Translations under genes and position numbers: made by a program | In this document: positions 8,114 to 11,977 of the stretch, piece after piece | How positions within the stretch are numbered: the first letter of the stretch is position 1 | Layout of the letters: the number at the start of each line of letters is the position of its first letter | Source: Desulfatitalea sp. | Lineage (GTDB): Bacteria; Desulfobacterota; Desulfobacteria; Desulfobacterales; Desulfosarcinaceae | Direction: 5' to 3' | Assembly: GCA_013041835.1 (NCBI GenBank) | Contig: JABDRH010000264.1 | Coordinates: forward strand, 1-11,977 | Length of the DNA: 11,977 nt | The notes under the pieces: model-generated | Told to the model about the DNA's origin: nothing | What the model saw: the letters and a program-made list of their open reading frames with translations, nothing else | Databases searched by the model: none

Positions 8114-8410
8114 TTGATAATATTTAAAAATGGATCGGGCGGGCGTCATTGGACAAATCTTAAAAAATAACAATAAAACGGGTGGTTATAATAGTGCTTT
8201 GGGTTCCTTTGCCGCGCTTTCGCCATAAAACAGATGTGCCCAACGTTTTTTCAGAACGATTATTGGGGGAAAACATCGGCAACTATTAGAAAATCCAATA
8301 TAATTAAATAATATGCTGCGGAAAGCAAACTGGCGTTCGCCTACGCCACAGATGTTGGCACACAATTCAATGTGCAAGAAAGTGTGTAAAAAGTCCTTTC
8401 CGGCTACAGT
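8114..8410. other. Non-coding AT-rich stretch between the ABM promoter and the transposase relic
   Basis: I see no convincing gene in these ~300 bases. The stretch is AT-rich, with stops in all frames that matter. It contains a TATAAT at 8187-8192 without a matching -35. A frame on the minus strand open from 8416 to 8186 has only a TTG start and no recognisable protein. It may be eroded former coding or element sequence. Confidence 0.5.
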
Positions 8411-8442
8411 GGACAATAGGGGACGGGGACAATAGGGGGACG
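8411..8442. repeat. Two tandem copies of a 16-bp GGACAATAGGGG-type unit
   Basis: Two units follow head to tail: ggacaataggggacgg at 8411-8426 and ggacaatagggggacg at 8427-8442. They differ only by slippage in the G run near the 3' end. They sit just outside and partly over the left inverted repeat of the transposase relic. They look like a repeated piece of the element's end sequence. Confidence 0.7.
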
Positions 8443-8455
8443 TCCATTGGTTTAT
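8436..8455 (+). repeat. Left terminal inverted repeat of the Y1-transposase relic
   Basis: The sequence GGGGACGTCCATTGGTTTAT is matched, inverted and with one mismatch (19 of 20), at 9306-9325. It contains the 8-bp palindrome GGACGTCC. The transposase remnant's stop codon falls within this repeat. Confidence 0.75.
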
Positions 8456-9268
8456 TGCTTTCTTTTTTCCATGAGGCAGAATCTATTTTCTTGTGCGATC
8501 TTCTTTCCCCTGGAGACCGCATGGCTGACAGAGGGTTTCGCTAAGTTTAACTTCCGGGACAACTCAACCGTTGTCATCCCCTTTTCACGGGTCCCCCAGG
8601 AACACAGCAAGCTGCGGGCTCTGACATTTTGACGATATTTACCGGGTGCCAATACTTGCTCCGGCGCTACCCCAATTGCTGCGCGATACGATCCACCAAC
8701 CACTCAAAACCATAGCCACCGGCGTGTAACCGGCTCTTTCGTTCTAAACCTTCCTGAGCCTCTTTCAGTACGCTTTCAACAAACGCCTCATCACCCAGGA
8801 TTCGCTCGTCCCCCTTGATCCGGTCTAACCCCTTTCGCTTGGCTTTGACCACGGACCACCCGCCGGCGCTACGCACGAGCCCGCCACCGATTAAATCGGG
8901 GCGCCGGCCATCGCCGATGCCCTTTTCTATATTTTCCCGGTAGCACCCGCGAGCCGTCAAGCGCTTGCGATCATAAAACCCCAAAATGTAATCCGCGTCC
9001 TGCCATTGTTTCTTGTTCTGACCCATAATCACGCTATGGCCGCCATACGGATAGTTGTCCAATTCCTTTAAATTTTAAGCAATATATGAAGATGATTTGG
9101 AATCAAAGCCCAGGCATAACAAGACGTTCCGGTTTCAATGAGAACAGCTGCCAACCGTTCCAGAAAATTGTCCCGGTCATCATCATAGAATATTTTTCTC
9201 CGTTCGATGCCCTGAACAATTATATGATGCAAAGCGCCAGGCGCATCTATGCGGGCTTTTCTTAGCAT
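8452..9268 (-). pseudogene. Y1 (REP-associated type) transposase with DnaA-like C-terminus, broken
   Basis: The N-terminal piece (9268-9068, 66 codons) has the family opening RKARIDAPGALHHII and the HUH metal-binding motif as H59-L60-H61 in IPNHLHILL. It then stops. The next recognisable stretch, LKELDNYPYGGHSVIMG, begins in a different frame at about 9072. The intervening ~60-70 residues, which in the family carry the catalytic tyrosine, are missing, so a deletion of roughly 200 bp is inferred. A second lesion lies at the G4 run (C4 at 8670-8673 on the plus strand): adding one G joins RIAQQLG to VAPEQVLAPGK and the C-terminus. That last part (ARSLLCSWGTREKGM, then LNLAKPSVSHAVSRG) resembles a DnaA domain IV / helix-turn-helix. 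The start ATG 9266-9268 has CGGAG upstream. No active transposase can be made. Confidence 0.87.
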
Positions 9269-9305
9269 AGTCTCCGTATAGCATCATTTGATGATATACT
9301 AACCT

Positions 9306-9325
9306 ATAAAGCAATGGACGTCCCC
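9306..9325 (-). repeat. Right terminal inverted repeat of the Y1-transposase relic
   Basis: On the minus strand this reads GGGGACGTCCATTGCTTTAT, identical to the left copy except at position 15 (C instead of G). It lies between the end of the PIF1-type gene (20 bp away) and the start of the transposase remnant (38 bp away). Confidence 0.75.
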
Positions 9326-9344
9326 AAAGTCCCCCAACAAACCG

Positions 9345-11831
9345 CTATTGCCCATGGGTGAGAGTTCGCTGGCCCATGTATTCCAAGTAGGCCTGTACCA
9401 GCTTGATGTCGCCATAGGAAAAGTGATCCCCCAGGGCTGTTTTAATTTCTTTCAACGATGAGTTGGGTATTTCGCCGATGGTTCGTTCAATAGTCCGACG
9501 TTTATCTTCCTTTAACACCTCGGTAATCTCCACCTCCCCTTTGGAGATGAAAAATGCGATATGGCCTTTGATGGTGGTGGTCTTCAGTCCCCGCTGTAGT
9601 GCGACCTGAGGAATGGTCAGACCTTTCTGGAACAATTCCAGGCTCACCTTCTTGGTGTCTTCCTTGTGGGCCGGTTCTGCTTTCTTATCCTGCGAAGGTT
9701 GGGGTGCGGCAGGCTCCGGCAGAACCACCTCGACGATTCCGCTTCGTTGACGGTAGTCGACCACCAGGGTCGTCAACTCCTCACCATATTTTTCGGCCAA
9801 GCGCGGTCCAATGCCTTTTATTTTCTTCAGCGCCTTGATCGTCTGGGGCAGGTGCACGGCGATCTGCACCAGTGTTTTCTGGTGCAGGACCTGGAAAAGG
9901 GCGATGCCTTCTTCGGCTGCTTTCTCCTTGCGCCATTGCCTCAAGGTTTCAAACAGTTCGGGATGGCCGACGTCTGCAGCGGTGTATACAATGCTGGGTT
10001 TTTTCTTTTTCGGTTGTGAGGCCTCCATGGCTGAGGTGGAAAGGGCCCGCAGGTACTTGCCCGATGAAAATTCCTCACGGCAGGAGAGAACACCGGCCTG
10101 CTTCACTGCGACGATCTCTCTTAAAACCTTGATGGTATCATTGATTCTTTTTCGAATTTCTTTGTTGTCCGTCTCTACCGCAATGCTGTCCAAATAAGGG
10201 TTCAGGATCGTCGCGAATTTTTCCTGAAAATAGACGGCTGCCTTGGTCAGTCTATCCTGAACGGCGGGATCGTTGGCCGGTTGGACCGTATCGCCGAACA
10301 TGCCCTGCAATTGGCGTCGGAATTTCTTTCCGACGGTAACAATTTCCGCATCGGTGCGCTGTTGGATTTCGGCGATGTCGACACCGCCCAGAACTTGAAT
10401 GGTTTTGGCATTGCCGTGAAGCAGCTCGGTGAGGCGACCCAGCAGCCAGTCCAGATTCTCAAAATCGAAACATTCAAGCAAGAGATGCTGTTGGTAGCGG
10501 CTTTTGGCGGACGCCAATTTTTCCCGGGGCGAGGTATTTTTTTCAACTTCCGCTAAGAAGTGATGAACGGCGGGATCGCTTTTCACGGCAATCGGCGTCA
10601 GCGGCGCACTGAGGACGATGCCTTCCAAGGAGCGACAACGGCTCAGGGCCACGTAGACCTGACCATGGGCAAAGGCGGCCTGGGCGTCGATGATGGCTTT
10701 GTCAAAAGTGAGCCCCTGGCTTTTATGGATGGTGATGGCCCAGGCCAGTCTCAAGGGGTATTGGCTGAACAGGCCGATCACCTTCTGGGAAATTTCGGCG
10801 GTTTTCGGATCGACAGTATACTCGATGTTCTCCCAGGTGGTTTTGCCGACATAGACTGGATACGACTCGCCTTGGCAGCGGACTTCGATGGTTTTATCGT
10901 CGATGCTGGTGATGCGGCCGATTTTACCGTTGTAATAGCTTTTTTCAGCGGACATGTCGTTGCGGATAAACATCACCTGCGCCCCCGGTTTTAGTTCGAG
11001 ACTGGCTGCCGTGGGAAAGGCTTGTTCCGGGAAATCGCCTTGCAATTCGGCTTCAAAATTGTGGCTTCTTCCTGAAAGACGCCGAAATTTGGATTCGTTG
11101 ATGGCATCGGCGCTGCGATTGTGAGTGCTCAGGGTAATGTACCCTTCTCCATCCTGCGGGGAGAAATCGGGGATGCAGCGGACATTGAGCTGCTGGAGCG
11201 TGGCGGTGTCAAGCTGGTTATCACGTACCCGGTTGAGCAGTTCGATGAAGTGCTGGTCCGACTGGCGGTAGATGTGTTTGAGTTCGATGGTGATCCATTC
11301 AGTGCGGGCCAGTGCGGTGCTGCTGAAGAAATAAGGGGTGTCGTAGTATTTTTCGAGGAGCTGCCATTCATCTTTTTTGGCTACCGGCGAGAGCTGGTGC
11401 AAGTCACCGATCATCAGCAGCTGCACGCCGCCGAAGGGTGCGTCGGAACGTCGGTAGTGCCGCAGGATTCTGTCCACGGCATCGAGCAGGTCGGCCCGCA
11501 CCATGCTGATTTCATCGATGATCAGCAGGTCGAGGCTGCGGATGATGTTTTGCTTTTCCCGCCCGAGTCGGTGTTCGTGGTTATTTATTTTACCGCCGGG
11601 GATGAACGGCCCGAACGGTATCTGAAAAAGAGAGTGTAAGGTCACGCCGCCGGCATTGATGGCGGCCACCCCGGTAGGTGCGGCGACCACCATGCGTTTC
11701 AGGCACTTTTTCTGGATCTCTTTCAAAAAGGTGGTCTTGCCGGTACCGGCCTTACCCGTCAGAAAGATATGGCAGTCAGTATGCTGGACATACGCCTCAG
11801 ACAGTCGGAGTTCGGTGTTTGTTGTGTCCAT
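9345..11831 (-). CDS. PIF1-type superfamily 1 DNA helicase with HRDC and C-terminal helix-turn-helix domains
   Basis: This is an ATP-dependent helicase of the PIF1/RecD-like SF1B group, expected to unwind DNA 5' to 3' at forks, R-loops or G-quadruplexes. Motifs are all present: Walker A GKAGTGKT (26-33, K32), APTGVAA (51-57), Walker B LIIDE (103-107), GDLHQLSPV (142-150), YRQ (R189), ITIHKSQGLTFD (367-378) and YVALSRCRSLEG (393-404). The C-terminal half adds a helical linker, a basic patch KPKKKKP-like near 607-611, an HRDC domain (~622-695, with the hairpin IKGIGPRLAEKYG) and, after a proline/charged linker (705-727), a helix-turn-helix region (~728-820) of the kind found at the end of RecQ-like and PIF1-like bacterial proteins. 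The ATG at 11829-11831 is the only plausible start: an in-frame TAA lies six codons upstream. The ribosome site is weak (GGGA). It is complete, monocistronic and unlinked to the genes on its left. Confidence 0.95.
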   Translation of the reverse strand: MDTTNTELRLSEAYVQHTDCHIFLTGKAGTGKTTFLKEIQKKCLKRMVVAAPTGVAAINAGGVTLHSLFQIPFGPFIPGGKINNHEHRLGREKQNIIRSLDLLIIDEISMVRADLLDAVDRILRHYRRSDAPFGGVQLLMIGDLHQLSPVAKKDEWQLLEKYYDTPYFFSSTALARTEWITIELKHIYRQSDQHFIELLNRVRDNQLDTATLQQLNVRCIPDFSPQDGEGYITLSTHNRSADAINESKFRRLSGRSHNFEAELQGDFPEQAFPTAASLELKPGAQVMFIRNDMSAEKSYYNGKIGRITSIDDKTIEVRCQGESYPVYVGKTTWENIEYTVDPKTAEISQKVIGLFSQYPLRLAWAITIHKSQGLTFDKAIIDAQAAFAHGQVYVALSRCRSLEGIVLSAPLTPIAVKSDPAVHHFLAEVEKNTSPREKLASAKSRYQQHLLLECFDFENLDWLLGRLTELLHGNAKTIQVLGGVDIAEIQQRTDAEIVTVGKKFRRQLQGMFGDTVQPANDPAVQDRLTKAAVYFQEKFATILNPYLDSIAVETDNKEIRKRINDTIKVLREIVAVKQAGVLSCREEFSSGKYLRALSTSAMEASQPKKKKPSIVYTAADVGHPELFETLRQWRKEKAAEEGIALFQVLHQKTLVQIAVHLPQTIKALKKIKGIGPRLAEKYGEELTTLVVDYRQRSGIVEVVLPEPAAPQPSQDKKAEPAHKEDTKKVSLELFQKGLTIPQVALQRGLKTTTIKGHIAFFISKGEVEITEVLKEDKRRTIERTIGEIPNSSLKEIKTALGDHFSYGDIKLVQAYLEYMGQRTLTHGQ

Positions 11832-11913
11832 GGTGCGGTTCCCAGGTTAAAGTAACGCCACCATTGTTATGGCAGCGCCCGGTTTGAACGGAAGGCCTCA
11901 GCGTATGTGTGCG

Positions 11914-11942
11914 ACCATATTGAAATGGCAGGCATGTGTCAA
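11914..11942 (-). promoter_or_regulatory. Sigma-70-like promoter of the PIF1-type helicase gene
   Basis: On the minus strand a perfect -35 TTGACA (11937-11942) is followed after 17 bp by TATGGT (11914-11919), which keeps four of six -10 consensus bases including the first two and the last. Transcription would start near 11907, giving a leader of about 75 bases before the ATG. Confidence 0.55.
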
Positions 11943-11977
11943 CATTTGCAGAGAGAAATAGGGTAGGGGTATTGGGG

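Larger units (their letters stand above)
8436..9325 (-). mobile_element. Degenerate Y1-transposase element bounded by 20-bp inverted repeats
   Basis: About 890 bp lie between and including the two inverted copies of the GGGGACGTCC-containing end sequence. Inside is one broken Y1-type transposase gene that fills nearly the whole interval, from 38 bp inside the right repeat to the left repeat itself. Gene content and ends together mark this as a relic of an IS200/REP-associated type unit. Classical IS200-type elements end in hairpins rather than long inverted repeats, so the exact class is uncertain. No target-site duplication was identified, as expected for Y1 elements. Confidence 0.65.

Noticed and set aside
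8187..8192. Isolated TATAAT
   Set aside because: No -35-like hexamer at 16-18 bp upstream and no gene downstream on that strand.
8186..8416. 76-codon minus-strand frame with a TTG start in the AT-rich spacer
   Set aside because: No recognisable motif, weak start and no clear ribosome site; more likely eroded sequence.
11121..11639. Plus-strand frame of 172 codons opposite the helicase motor domain, and a similar one at 10560-10994
   Set aside because: Both lie antisense to conserved helicase motifs and arise from codon bias; no family features.

Overview
The window looks like chromosomal DNA from a Gram-negative bacterium, most likely a Desulfobacterota (deltaproteobacterial sulfate-reducer type). 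This placement rests on remembered resemblance of several proteins to that group: the two-subunit type glycyl-tRNA synthetase beta chain, the small ABM-domain protein and the Y1-transposase family remnant with a DnaA-like tail. It is inference, not a search result. No rRNA, tRNA or CRISPR array was seen.

Layout. (1) 1-3898, plus strand, is a compact housekeeping block: the 3' part of glyS, an 84-residue conserved-looking small protein with a strong ribosome binding site, a divergent NAD-dependent DNA ligase (LigA-like), and an acylphosphatase that overlaps the ligase by 4 bp. (2) 3895-7439, plus strand, is a wrecked Lhr-family DNA helicase gene. Its remnants run through three reading frames, and two large internal deletions (one removes all of the second RecA domain) and two small frameshifts can be placed. 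Base composition is visibly less GC-rich than in block 1. (3) 7440-9340 is a decay zone: a frameshifted Phd/YefM-type antitoxin with a good promoter, an apparently intact ABM-family monooxygenase gene on the minus strand with its own promoter, then a degenerate Y1 (REP-associated type) transposase element. That element is bounded by a 20-bp inverted repeat with one mismatch and has a short tandem repeat outside its left end. (4) 9345-11831, minus strand, is an intact PIF1-type helicase with HRDC and helix-turn-helix C-terminal domains and a sigma-70-like promoter.

How the genes relate. GlyS, the ligase and acylphosphatase look co-directional and possibly co-transcribed, but they share no single pathway. 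The ligase, Lhr and PIF1-HRDC genes are all DNA transactions, but two of the three are abnormal: Lhr is dead, and the ligase keeps its nucleotidyl lysine while apparently lacking several residues essential in E. coli LigA. I see no convincing new multi-gene system. The most interesting items are the altered ligase active site, the stepwise erosion of lhr, and the inverted-repeat-bounded transposase relic next to the PIF1 gene.
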